A DNA stretch of 64,000 nt from Staphylococcus equorum (GTDB taxonomy: Bacteria > Bacillota > Bacilli > Staphylococcales > Staphylococcaceae): contig NZ_JAMBPV010000001.1 of assembly GCF_029531845.1 (NCBI RefSeq), positions 1-64,000 on the forward strand, read 5' to 3'. Under the pieces are notes generated by a model, which made no database searches, had not been told where the DNA came from, and worked only from the letters and a program-made list of their open reading frames with translations. A program made the translations under genes and the position numbers. Shown in pieces: positions 37,477-44,976 of this stretch. Each line of letters starts with the position of its first letter. Within the stretch, counting starts at the first letter, position 1.

Positions 37477-38031
37477 TTAATATTTATACGGGTCATTATG
37501 TTCTTGTTTCGTTTTTCCATCTAAATCATCAAAGTCTTTTAAATCTTGACCTTGATTAGAGTTAGATCTTTCATATGACTCATTCACTGTGTCTTGTTTA
37601 TTGTCACTGTTCACCTCATCTTGACCATGAACCGGTTGTTTTGGTTTTCTTACTAATAACATAACACCTGCAACAATCCATAATACGGCATTTATCCAGT
37701 TTCCTAAGAATGAAATGACACCTACTAGAATAAGTAAGATGCCTGCTGCTTTAGCTTTTTTATTAATTAGAATAGCTCCGATGATTGCAATGATTAAAAT
37801 TATAATAGATAAAACTAAACCTGCTGTTAATAAACTACTCAACATGCCGAAGATATTTGTACCATCCTCATATGAGAAGCTTGGATCATCTGCCATCATT
37901 TGTTGAATGACTGTTTCTTTCACCTCATTGTTACCTATCATTGGTATGAAAACTGCGATAAGTACTACACCAATTAACTGTAATGCAATACCTATCCATG
38001 TGAGTACGCGTTCAGTTGTTCTTTTTATCAT
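37477..38031 (-). CDS. DUF4064-like tetraspan membrane protein
   Basis: 184 residues. Four hydrophobic segments span about residues 9-30, 55-85, 85-106 and 108-128, followed by a hydrophilic, disordered Asp/Asn/Gln/Lys-rich tail of about 55 residues ending near DDLDGKTKQEHNDPYKY. The opening TERVLTWIGIALQLIGVVLIAVFI is typical of DUF4064 proteins, which have no known function. The open frame starts at 38067, but ATG 38031 is nine bases after AGGAGG and is chosen. Monocistronic. Confidence 0.75.
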   Translation of the reverse strand: MIKRTTERVLTWIGIALQLIGVVLIAVFIPMIGNNEVKETVIQQMMADDPSFSYEDGTNIFGMLSSLLTAGLVLSIIILIIAIIGAILINKKAKAAGILLILVGVISFLGNWINAVLWIVAGVMLLVRKPKQPVHGQDEVNSDNKQDTVNESYERSNSNQGQDLKDFDDLDGKTKQEHNDPYKY

Positions 38032-38153
38032 AATCGTGCGCCTCCTATTTCTATTTATTCGCTTCAATTACAATGCTAATTATACTAATTGTTAATATTT
38101 AAGTCTATTCATTATAAACAAAATATGTTTGAAATAATAAATAATATAATAAC

Positions 38154-38186
38154 AAAAAAGGCTCGCATTGTATGCGAGTCTTTTTT
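38154..38186 (-). terminator. Terminator of the permease-marR operon
   Basis: AAAAAAGGCTCGCAT and ATGCGAGTCTTTTTT form a long stem that places a T run at the end of minus-strand transcripts. Confidence 0.88.
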
Positions 38187-38187
38187 G

Positions 38188-38649
38188 TCAGTTTTTATGT
38201 GCTTTAAATGCGTCATTAAGACGCGACAATTGGTCTACAAACTCATGTACTTCATCAGTTGTAAATTTGTCACCTATACGTTCTTTAACAGCTTCAATCA
38301 TAACTGAATTTGCCTTTTTTAAAAAAGTTTCCCCTTCTGTACTGAGTTTAACTAATTTAATACGTTTATTATCTGTATAGGCTCTTTCAACGTAGCCCAT
38401 TTCTTCTAATTTAACGATACGTTTAGAAGCTGCTGTTTTAAATATGTTTTGCAGCATCGCTAGTTCATTAATCGTCACTTTGCCTTCAGTTTGTATTATT
38501 CTCATTGCTTCAATTTGTTCTCTTGATAGAAAATTACCTAAACCTGTTTCCTTTATCATTTCCACAATTTCTTTATTTAAATGCAACATAACAAACTGAA
38601 ATTTAGTAATCGCTTCTTCTATCGTCTGATTTATGTTTTCATTTTCCAT
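38188..38649 (-). CDS. MarR-family transcriptional regulator
   Basis: 153 residues. Winged-helix core: FLSREQIEAMRIIQTEGKVTINELAMLQNIFKTAASKRIVKLEEMGYVERAYTDNKRIKLVKLSTEGETFL, with recognition helix around KTAASKRIVKLEE and the wing at TDNKRI. The start is ATG 38649, seven bases after AGGGGTG; the upstream GTG is inside the RBS. It is second in an operon after a YhgE/Pip permease (27 bp gap). Two identical 15-bp GTACA-N5-TGTAC sites upstream of the permease are its likely operators, making the pair a self-regulated efflux unit. Confidence 0.85.
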   Translation of the reverse strand: MENENINQTIEEAITKFQFVMLHLNKEIVEMIKETGLGNFLSREQIEAMRIIQTEGKVTINELAMLQNIFKTAASKRIVKLEEMGYVERAYTDNKRIKLVKLSTEGETFLKKANSVMIEAVKERIGDKFTTDEVHEFVDQLSRLNDAFKAHKN

Positions 38650-38676
38650 ACTTTTCACCCCTATATTGCTTTAGCT

Positions 38677-40110
38677 TTACTTAAATTCCACTGAAAACGG
38701 AACTTTTTCTCTCTTGTTAAACCATAATAGCACTAAGAATTGTAATAAGATCATTCCAATAATAATAGCACTTAATAGTATAACAATGAAACTAAAGTTA
38801 AAGTGCCCAGCATTGGTAAAGATTGCTTCTCTATATCCTTGAATCGCATAAGACATTGGAGAAAATGGATGAATCCATCTAAAGAAACTTGCTGAAAGTT
38901 CAATTGGGAACATCCCCTCACTTGAACTCAACTGTAATATGAGTAATAGCATGGATAAGAATAGTCCAATTCTATCTAAGAATAGCGCTAAGAATGACGT
39001 AATCGTTATTGCAGCAATAGCCCATAAGAAGCTCACTAATAGGAACTGGCCTACGTTGTCAATCGACATGTTGAATGCAAATATAACCCAGCTACTCATA
39101 AACAATGCTGATAAACTACCTTGCAGAAGATAAAGTAATAGCTTACCAAGCGCTTGTTTAGTTGAGGAAACGCCTTTGTTTAATGTTTTTCTCAATGGAT
39201 AAATCGCACTAAATGATACTGCTCCAACAAATAAACTTACACTCGCCATATAAGGTACAATTGTTTCGCCATAATTGTCAGCCTCAGTAGGATTATTTTC
39301 ATTTATTTTCGTCACATTATTTAATGCTTTTTCATTGTCATCTTCAAGTGAAACATCTTGCTGACTCGTGATTGCTTCATTTAACTTAGCTTGTAATTGA
39401 TCATTGTTTTCCTGTAATTGATTTAAACCATCAGTAACTTGGTCATTACCTGATAATAATTGCTGTGCAGGTTGTCCTACCGCTGGGACTAATTGTTGCA
39501 AGCCATCACTGACTTGCTGATTACCATCAATTAATTGTGACTCTGCATTAGACATTTCGCCTAGTGCGTCAGATGTATCTTGATAACCATCTTGTGATTT
39601 TTTCGTACTCGCAAATATTTCAGTTAAGTAATTTTCACGAATGTCATCTTTAATTGTGTCTGTAACTGTATCAATTGCTTTCTGAGCAGTTTGACTACCC
39701 GTGTAACTTGATCCTGGATTAACTTGCGTTTCCAAATTAATTTTTTCCGGATTTTCATCTAATAAAGTCGTTGCATTTTTAGATGCGTCTTTAGGTACAA
39801 TAATTGTTCCCACGCTATTACCTTTTTCCAATTCATGTGCAGCTTTTTTCTCGGAAACTGCTTGGAATTTAAAATCCTCATTATCTTTTAATTCATCTAC
39901 TAAATCATCGCCAATTGTTATTTTTTCACCATTTAATTTGGCTGATTCGTCTTGATTTACAATAGATATTTCCAATTGATCTGTCTTATCATAAGGGTCC
40001 CAAATTGAGCCTACAAATAGTGCCACATAAATTAGAGGGATAAGCGCTATGGCTATAAGAGATACAATCAACATTTTATTTCTGAATATAAATTTAAATT
40101 CATTAAACAT
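38677..40110 (-). CDS. YhgE/Pip-family ABC-2-type membrane protein
   Basis: 477 residues. There is one N-terminal helix (about 9-34, opening FKFIFRNKMLIVSLIAIALIPLIYVALFVGSIWDPY), an extracytoplasmic region of about 250 residues with NQDESAKLNGEKITIGDDLV and a coiled-coil-like Gln/Leu-rich stretch (GNQQVSDGLQQL, LNQLQENNDQLQAKL), and five or six C-terminal helices. This is the YhgE/Pip (phage infection protein) layout, related to MmpL-independent ABC-2 permeases such as EsaA. No ATPase is encoded beside it. The MarR gene follows. The role is probably export or envelope stress, inducible through the MarR protein. Confidence 0.82.
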   Translation of the reverse strand: MFNEFKFIFRNKMLIVSLIAIALIPLIYVALFVGSIWDPYDKTDQLEISIVNQDESAKLNGEKITIGDDLVDELKDNEDFKFQAVSEKKAAHELEKGNSVGTIIVPKDASKNATTLLDENPEKINLETQVNPGSSYTGSQTAQKAIDTVTDTIKDDIRENYLTEIFASTKKSQDGYQDTSDALGEMSNAESQLIDGNQQVSDGLQQLVPAVGQPAQQLLSGNDQVTDGLNQLQENNDQLQAKLNEAITSQQDVSLEDDNEKALNNVTKINENNPTEADNYGETIVPYMASVSLFVGAVSFSAIYPLRKTLNKGVSSTKQALGKLLLYLLQGSLSALFMSSWVIFAFNMSIDNVGQFLLVSFLWAIAAITITSFLALFLDRIGLFLSMLLLILQLSSSEGMFPIELSASFFRWIHPFSPMSYAIQGYREAIFTNAGHFNFSFIVILLSAIIIGMILLQFLVLLWFNKREKVPFSVEFK

Positions 40111-40137
40111 TTACTATCTACCTTTCTTTTTTGAAAT

Positions 40138-40152
40138 GTACACCCCATGTAC
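40138..40152. promoter_or_regulatory. MarR operator copy 1, proximal
   Basis: GTACACCCCATGTAC: GTACA and TGTAC arms around five bases, 27 bp before the permease start codon. Identical to the copy at 40259. Confidence 0.65.
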
Positions 40153-40258
40153 TATTAGTTTGAAAATAATCCCAAACGCTATAAACATTACGTTATGGAG
40201 CGTGTTAATCCTTGAATTCGTCCATTTTTTCAATATGTGGCGTGTTTTTATTTATACA

Positions 40259-40273
40259 GTACACCCCATGTAC
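40259..40273. promoter_or_regulatory. MarR operator copy 2, at the transcription start
   Basis: Second exact copy of GTACACCCCATGTAC, 121 bp from the first, beginning eight bases downstream of the -10 box, where the start of transcription should fall. Confidence 0.7.
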
Positions 40274-40281
40274 ATTTTTAT

Positions 40282-40310
40282 ATAATACGCTCTTGCAAAT
40301 AACTTGTCAA
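40282..40310 (-). promoter_or_regulatory. SigA promoter of the permease-marR operon
   Basis: Minus-strand TTGACA (40310-40305), 17-bp spacer, TATTAT (40287-40282). The rest of the 40111-40504 gap shows only the two operators and the divergent peptide promoter at 40445. Confidence 0.8.
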
Positions 40311-40444
40311 TCATAAAATTCAATTTCTAAAAATGCTATTTTGTTTTATATTTATACATTACAGATTTTAAAATATTTAAAAAATAATGAATTTAATATC
40401 ATATAGCATACATAAAATGTTTATAATTTTCTAATTTTATTATA

Positions 40445-40473
40445 TTGACCTATTTATGAAAGCGCATTATATT
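40445..40473 (+). promoter_or_regulatory. SigA promoter of the 29-residue peptide locus
   Basis: TTGACC (40445-40450), 17-bp spacer, TATATT (40468-40473), about 30 bp before the peptide ATG. Confidence 0.7.
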
Positions 40474-40504
40474 AATATAAAATAACAGAATGGAGGTTTT
40501 GCAT

Positions 40505-40594
40505 ATGAAATCTTTATTAGATTTATTTAGTCTAAATGAAGTGAATTTGTGGATTTTCAAGTTCGGTAGAAAAGGCAAAAAATGGCATTTTTAA
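40505..40594 (+). CDS. 29-residue cationic, aromatic-rich peptide (candidate pheromone or bacteriocin-like peptide)
   Basis: Strong RBS GGAGG, nine bases before ATG 40505; stop at 40594. The peptide begins MKSLLDLFSLNEVNLWIF and ends in the basic, aromatic KFGRKGKKWHF: an amphipathic hydrophobic N-half, then six Lys/Arg and two Trp in total with no Cys. It has its own consensus-like promoter upstream and a perfect 9-bp hairpin directly downstream, followed by a CPBP protease and an ABC transporter. Such an arrangement is typical of secreted or membrane-active peptides with a processing and export/immunity unit. From memory, the LLD...VN-LW-F...W pattern faintly resembles B. subtilis YydF/EpeX, and the C-half recalls LsbB-type leaderless bacteriocins; neither was tested. 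It could instead be an attenuator leader peptide. Confidence 0.7.
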   Translation: MKSLLDLFSLNEVNLWIFKFGRKGKKWHF

Positions 40595-40605
40595 TCTTTG
40601 TTATT

Positions 40606-40633
40606 GAAGGTGTGTTATTACACACCTTCTTCT
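40606..40633 (+). terminator. Hairpin between the peptide gene and the CPBP/ABC genes
   Basis: GAAGGTGTG pairs exactly with CACACCTTC around a 6-nt loop, followed by the weak pyrimidine tail TTCTT. It is probably a partial terminator that keeps peptide mRNA in excess over the transporter genes, or an mRNA-processing stem. Confidence 0.6.
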
Positions 40634-40658
40634 TAATATCTAAGAAAGGTCAATATCT

Positions 40659-41234
40659 ATGAATAAAATAGAAGCAATTGTAATTGCAACATTACTTATA
40701 GTTGTCTCTGGTGTGAGTTTAAATATAATGCTTATGCTTTCAGTATCTATTCTAGATAATTCCTCCGCTCTTATATACTATATAATTTTTACTTTAATTT
40801 TTATCATTTCATTCATTGGATTACCCACTTTACTAGTAAATTATTTATTTAAAAAACGTTTACGTATTTGGTACTTACAGATTTTTAATTATAAACGTTT
40901 GATTTTTATGTTTATTATTATTTTGCCTTTTTCTTTATTTTTAATTGGAAAGGCAGCAACAACTGAGTATTTTATTGTAGCTATTTGTGAAGAATTTCTA
41001 TTTAGACATATTTTACTAATACTCTTATTAAGCGTCTTTAACAAATCATTAAGTTTTATATTAGGTTCTTTTTTATTTTCCTTAATCTTACATATTAATG
41101 GCGATCTCATAGTTAATTTGTGTACAAAATTTCCAAGCAGCTTAATTATGTATTGGCTCGCAGATAAATATAAATTACAAGATGCCATCGCTTTCCATTG
41201 GTTGTATAATATTTTGATTTACAAATTTTCTTAA
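40659..41234 (+). CDS. CPBP-family intramembrane glutamic endopeptidase
   Basis: 191 residues with about six hydrophobic segments. All CPBP motifs are present: EEFLFR (EExxxR, about residue 111), FxxxH in FLFSLILH and HxxxN in HWLYN near the C-terminus, so it should be catalytically competent. Family members process or protect against peptides: MroQ acts on AgrD in S. aureus, and others are bacteriocin immunity proteins. Placed between a small cationic peptide and an ABC transporter, the obvious roles are maturation of the peptide or immunity to it. RBS AAAGG lies nine bases upstream. The gene is strongly AT-rich compared with flanking housekeeping genes. Confidence 0.85.
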   Translation: MNKIEAIVIATLLIVVSGVSLNIMLMLSVSILDNSSALIYYIIFTLIFIISFIGLPTLLVNYLFKKRLRIWYLQIFNYKRLIFMFIIILPFSLFLIGKAATTEYFIVAICEEFLFRHILLILLLSVFNKSLSFILGSFLFSLILHINGDLIVNLCTKFPSSLIMYWLADKYKLQDAIAFHWLYNILIYKFS

Positions 41235-41249
41235 AAGGAGTTAGTTTTT

Positions 41250-41684
41250 ATGAAAAGAGTATTCAACAAATCTAATATCATTCTTTCATTTATATTAAAT
41301 CTTGTATTCTCTTTTATAATGTCTTTAATAAATGTCAATTTAGGATTAATATTTATGATTTTGGGATTACTTATTTTTCCGTTACTATCAAATATTCTTT
41401 CTATTATTTTTAGCAAGAATACGTATAACTTAGTATCTTTATTTATAATGTCTCTGTTCAATATTTTATATTATTATATTGTTTCAAATTCTATAATGTC
41501 TAATCCAAAATTCAAAGAAATTAGTGATGATTTTGCAACTAAGAAGAACGATTTTTATATAGAAATAAATCAAAATTTGCTTACCGTCCCTCAATTTATC
41601 TTTTCATTTTTAATATACTTCTGTTTAACTTATTTAATCTTAAAAATATTTTTTAAAGGAGGACATAATGTTAAAAATAGATAA
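41250..41684 (+). CDS. Small polytopic membrane protein of unknown family
   Basis: 144 residues with hydrophobic segments at about 10-30, 30-54, 58-80 and 112-134, and one polar loop of about 30 residues (82-112, including NPKFKEISDDFATKKNDFYIEIN) facing one side. I do not recognise the family. The gene follows the CPBP gene by 15 bp after AAGGAG, and its 3' end overlaps the ABC ATPase gene by 17 bp, so it is co-expressed. It could be a permease partner or an immunity protein for the peptide. Confidence 0.8.
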   Translation: MKRVFNKSNIILSFILNLVFSFIMSLINVNLGLIFMILGLLIFPLLSNILSIIFSKNTYNLVSLFIMSLFNILYYYIVSNSIMSNPKFKEISDDFATKKNDFYIEINQNLLTVPQFIFSFLIYFCLTYLILKIFFKGGHNVKNR

Positions 41685-42549
41685 TCTTTATAAACGCTTT
41701 AAAGATCCTGAATTTAATGTGCTTGATGGTGTTTCTTTAACGATTAATAAAGGCGATATTATTGGATTAATCGGTAAAAATGGCGCTGGTAAGACTACAT
41801 TAATGAAAATTATTGCTAAGTCTAAAAAACCAACTTCAGGATCTATCACTTTAAATGGTATAGATATTTTTAAAAATAATAACGTTATGAAAAACGTAGG
41901 TATTATGATTGATACAGTTTATTTCAAACACTTTTCCGCTAAAAAAAATTTGATTTACTACTTAAAAGTAAATAATAAGGAAAAATATCTTGATAATATC
42001 GATAATGTTCTAGAACTTGTTGGACTTGCACATACTAAAAATAAAAAAGTGAAAGACTTTTCCTTTGGTATGAAACAAAGGTTATCTTTGGCGATGTGTT
42101 TACTAGATGAACCTGAATTAGCAATTATGGATGAGCCATTTGTTGGTCTCGATCCTGACGGTGTTAAAACGCTCATTAGCGCTTTAAGAACATGGGTGGA
42201 AGAAAGAAACATTGCGCTTCTTATTTCAAGTCACCAGTTAAATGAATTATCCGAGGTTTGTGATAAATTCGTGATTATAAAAAATGGCAAACTTCATCAT
42301 ATTGATTACAACAAAGACCAAGCTTTAAAAATTGTAATTAAGGAACAAATTTATCCTGAGCATAGACAAGAATTATTAGACCTATTTACAACAATAAAAA
42401 ATATTTCTATGAATGAAATTTCTATTGAAATCGATTCTGCGGAGTATAACGATATTATGAAATATGTAGTTAATCATTACACATTAATAAATACAGTCAG
42501 CGAACAAGATAATTTATATCACCATTATGATGAATTTGAAAGGCAGTGA
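41668..42549 (+). CDS. ABC transporter ATPase (bacteriocin/antimicrobial peptide type)
   Basis: 293 residues of the ABC-2/BcrA-like class. Walker A GKNGAGKTT (about 37-45), signature SFGMKQRLSL, Walker B LAIMDEPFVGLDPDG and H-loop LISSHQLNE are intact, followed by an accessory C-terminal domain of about 80 residues. RBS AAAGGAGG is inside the upstream gene. The partner permease follows four bases later. BcrA-like ATPases commonly drive export of, or immunity to, membrane-active peptides, in line with the peptide at 40505. Confidence 0.88.
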   Translation: MLKIDNLYKRFKDPEFNVLDGVSLTINKGDIIGLIGKNGAGKTTLMKIIAKSKKPTSGSITLNGIDIFKNNNVMKNVGIMIDTVYFKHFSAKKNLIYYLKVNNKEKYLDNIDNVLELVGLAHTKNKKVKDFSFGMKQRLSLAMCLLDEPELAIMDEPFVGLDPDGVKTLISALRTWVEERNIALLISSHQLNELSEVCDKFVIIKNGKLHHIDYNKDQALKIVIKEQIYPEHRQELLDLFTTIKNISMNEISIEIDSAEYNDIMKYVVNHYTLINTVSEQDNLYHHYDEFERQ

Positions 42550-42553
42550 GAAA

Positions 42554-43306
42554 ATGCTTACTAAACATATATTTTGTAATATATCCACTCGCAATTCAGC
42601 TTTAATTTTTTACTTAATTGCACTTTATCCATTTTTATATTTAATTACACTCATCCTCCCTACTAACTTTATGCAAATTAATGGAGAAACAAATGGACTC
42701 ACCGGACTAGATTTCTATTATGGCGTTTTAGCTGCTCAATCACAATTTGCTGTACCATTAATTTTAGTTACATATTTTATTAGTTTTCTTTTTTATGAAG
42801 AATATGAATCTGGTCGTTTAATTTTTTATAAAGATATTAGCCGTACATATCTTTATAACTCTAAAATAGCTGCTTTATTATCTATGTATGTTATTTATTT
42901 CATCCTATTGTTCATTGCTTCTCAAGTTTTATATTTTACATACATTATTAAATTCAATTATGCTTCGGGAGATTTTTTATCATCTTCTGCAAGTATTAAC
43001 TACAGTGATATTTTAGGCATTATAGGTATCTATGGGATTACATTAATAGCTGTTTTCTTTGGAATCATGTTATCTATGAAACTCTCAACAGGTTTTAACA
43101 TACTTGGCGTGGTGATATTATTAATGATAATGTCTGCTGCCCCGCTCATTCATGGATTTAAATACTTCTTTCCTAACAGTTATGAAGAAGCAAATAATAT
43201 CAATGAATTCTTTACTAAACTCGTAATTATTATTTTAATAACACTCGTTTACTCTATCGTATGTTATCTCGCAGGTTTAAAACTGTTCAAACGCTTAGAA
43301 TATTAA
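42554..43306 (+). CDS. ABC-2-type transporter permease
   Basis: About 250 residues with six hydrophobic segments (roughly 13-35, 60-80, 98-125, 147-172, 178-205, 225-245), the typical ABC-2/YydJ-like shape, and a FYEEYESGRLIFYKDISRT cytoplasmic loop comparable to the coupling segment of BcrB-type permeases. The frame opens at 42527 inside the ATPase gene, but ATG 42554, four bases after the ATPase stop, gives the natural N-terminus LTKHIFCNI. Last gene of the peptide locus. Confidence 0.82.
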   Translation: MLTKHIFCNISTRNSALIFYLIALYPFLYLITLILPTNFMQINGETNGLTGLDFYYGVLAAQSQFAVPLILVTYFISFLFYEEYESGRLIFYKDISRTYLYNSKIAALLSMYVIYFILLFIASQVLYFTYIIKFNYASGDFLSSSASINYSDILGIIGIYGITLIAVFFGIMLSMKLSTGFNILGVVILLMIMSAAPLIHGFKYFFPNSYEEANNINEFFTKLVIIILITLVYSIVCYLAGLKLFKRLEY

Positions 43307-43345
43307 CTTAAAACATCACAATGAATAATTGGTTATAATATATTT

Positions 43346-43500
43346 TTAAGGATGACAGTGATTTGGGCCGGCTCAAATCACTAGCTGGATACTACAGATT
43401 GTGCCCGTGGAAAGCGTGCATATAATAATTGCCAACAAAGTCGGAGATCTTGTCGACACTCTAAAATCATCTAAACATAAAAATGTTTAGATGATTTTTG
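43346..43500 (+). ncRNA. Candidate trans-acting small RNA with intrinsic terminator
   Basis: A TATAAT box (43334-43339) is followed about seven bases later by a block with no ORF. The 5' hairpin AGTGATTTG/CAAATCACT has a GGCCGGCT loop. A G/C-rich single-stranded-looking middle follows (GGATACTACAG, GCCCGTGGAAAGCGTGC, CCAACAAAGTCGGAGATC). The block ends in a perfect 16-bp terminator stem (arms 43463-43478 and 43483-43498) with a T-rich tail. Composition and stem layout are far from the surrounding AT-rich spacer. It may be staphylococcal RsaI (RsaOG), a conserved CcpA-linked sRNA; that is recollection only. No good -35 is visible. The rest of the 390-bp gap (43501-43696) holds the xylR leader and nothing I can name. 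Confidence 0.6.
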
Positions 43501-43696
43501 TGTTTTATCTTATCTTCAATTACCATTTTTTAAATCTCTCTACTATAATATATAATATAAGACGTGTATCACTAATATTACTCACTAACATAACTTTATC
43601 TATAATCTATAACTTTGGAACAATGTGTTACACTGTTGTAATATTAGACAAAAATCGCATTTAAACCCTGTTTAAACTTATATGAGGTAATAAAAA

Positions 43697-44833
43697 ATGG
43701 AAAATAATTTAAAAATCAGTATGAATGAAAGACGTGTATTAAAACAAATCTTCAACAACCATAATATTTCGCGCACTCAAATATCTAAGAATTTAGAAAT
43801 CAATAAAGCTACTATTTCTAATATATTAAATGCTTTGAAAAAGAAATCCTTAGTCATTGAAGTGGGCGAAGGTAATAGTACAAAAAGCGGCGGACGCAAA
43901 CCAATCCTCCTAAAAATCAACAAACATTATGGCTATTATATTTCTATGGATTTAACATATAGCTCTGTAGAGTTAATGTACAATTATTTTGATGGTACCG
44001 TGTTAAAACATGAATCATATAACTTACCTGACAAAAAAGTGAGTAGCATCTTAGCTATATTAAAAACAAATATACCTACTTCTGAAAGCTATGATACTTC
44101 CTATGGCTTGTTGGGTATGTCTGTCTCAATTCACGGTATTGTAGATCACAATCAAACTATAATTCACCTTCCCTTCCATGAAAGTGAAGGCATTTCCATT
44201 ACAGATGAGTTAAGATCACTGACTCAAGTTCCAGTAATTATTGAAAATGAAGCAAACTTATCTGCAATTTATGAAAGAAGCATCCATAGTAATTCAGAAA
44301 TGAGAAATTTAATTGCTCTAAGTATTCACAAAGGCATTGGTGCAGGTTTAATCATCGATAAAAAATTATATCGTGGCTCTAATGGCGAAGCTGGCGAAAT
44401 CGGTAAAACGCTCGTACTTCAAAACGGTGAAACATACAACACAATTGAAAATATTTGCTCCCAAGAAGCATTAATTCAAAGTATTAGTAATCAATTTGAA
44501 CGAAATATATCACTTCCAGAACTTATTGAACTTTACCATCAACATAATGATATTGTTATTCAAGAAATTGAATATTTTACAACCAAAATTGCAGTATTAG
44601 TTCACAATTTAAATACGCAGTTCAATCCGGATATGATTTATATTAACTGCACATTAATCAATGAATTACCTGTTATTTTAGATTCGATTAAAACACAGCT
44701 AGGTCAATATTCGACTCACTCCGTACAACTCAATCTTACTACGAATGTGAAACACGCAACCTTATTAGGTGGCTCAATCGCAATTATGCAGAAATTATTA
44801 AACATTGATGATATTCAATTAAAATCTAACTAA
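43697..44833 (+). CDS. xylR: Xylose operon repressor XylR (ROK family)
   Basis: 378 residues. An N-terminal MarR-like helix-turn-helix (ISRTQISKNLEINKATISNILNALKKKSLVIEVGEG, about 24-58) leads into a ROK sugar-binding domain with LIALSIHKGIGAGLIIDKKLYRGSNGEAGEIGKT (the ExGH/GExG region). It lacks the complete CXCGXXGC zinc motif, as is usual for XylR. XylR represses xylA in the absence of xylose; its operator is at 44931-44953. RBS GAGG. A terminator separates it from xylA. Confidence 0.95.
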   Translation: MENNLKISMNERRVLKQIFNNHNISRTQISKNLEINKATISNILNALKKKSLVIEVGEGNSTKSGGRKPILLKINKHYGYYISMDLTYSSVELMYNYFDGTVLKHESYNLPDKKVSSILAILKTNIPTSESYDTSYGLLGMSVSIHGIVDHNQTIIHLPFHESEGISITDELRSLTQVPVIIENEANLSAIYERSIHSNSEMRNLIALSIHKGIGAGLIIDKKLYRGSNGEAGEIGKTLVLQNGETYNTIENICSQEALIQSISNQFERNISLPELIELYHQHNDIVIQEIEYFTTKIAVLVHNLNTQFNPDMIYINCTLINELPVILDSIKTQLGQYSTHSVQLNLTTNVKHATLLGGSIAIMQKLLNIDDIQLKSN

Positions 44834-44841
44834 ACAAGCAC

Positions 44842-44875
44842 ACCCTTTTACATTTTTGTAGAAGGGTTATTTTTG
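44842..44875 (+). terminator. Terminator between xylR and xylA
   Basis: ACCCTTTTAC pairs with GTAGAAGGGT (one G·U) across a 6-nt loop, followed by TATTTTT. Confidence 0.85.
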
Positions 44876-44884
44876 AAATATTTT

Positions 44885-44921
44885 AGAAAGCGTTTACAAA
44901 AATAATTTTCCGTGCTATATT
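44885..44921 (+). promoter_or_regulatory. xylA promoter overlapped by a cre site
   Basis: -35 TTTACA (44893-44898), 17-bp spacer, -10 TATATT (44916-44921). The cre AGAAAGCGTTTACA (44885-44898, 13 of 14 matches) covers the -35 box, so CcpA should block initiation directly. Confidence 0.82.
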
Positions 44922-44930
44922 ATCTCTAAA

Positions 44931-44953
44931 GTTAGTTTGTTTAATAAACTAAC
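44931..44953. promoter_or_regulatory. XylR operator
   Basis: GTTAGTTT and AAACTAAC arms, exact complements around a 7-nt spacer, ten bases after the -10 box; closely resembles known Gram-positive xyl operators. Confidence 0.9.
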
Positions 44954-44976
44954 CAACTAGTTATAGGAGGATTATC

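Noticed and set aside
37477..38067. Longer DUF4064-like protein starting at 38067
   Set aside because: The extra Arg-rich segment covers the AGGAGG that serves ATG 38031.
40457..40470. cre-like TGAAAGCGCATTAT in the peptide promoter
   Set aside because: Three mismatches to the consensus, including the conserved T after the central CG; too weak to call.
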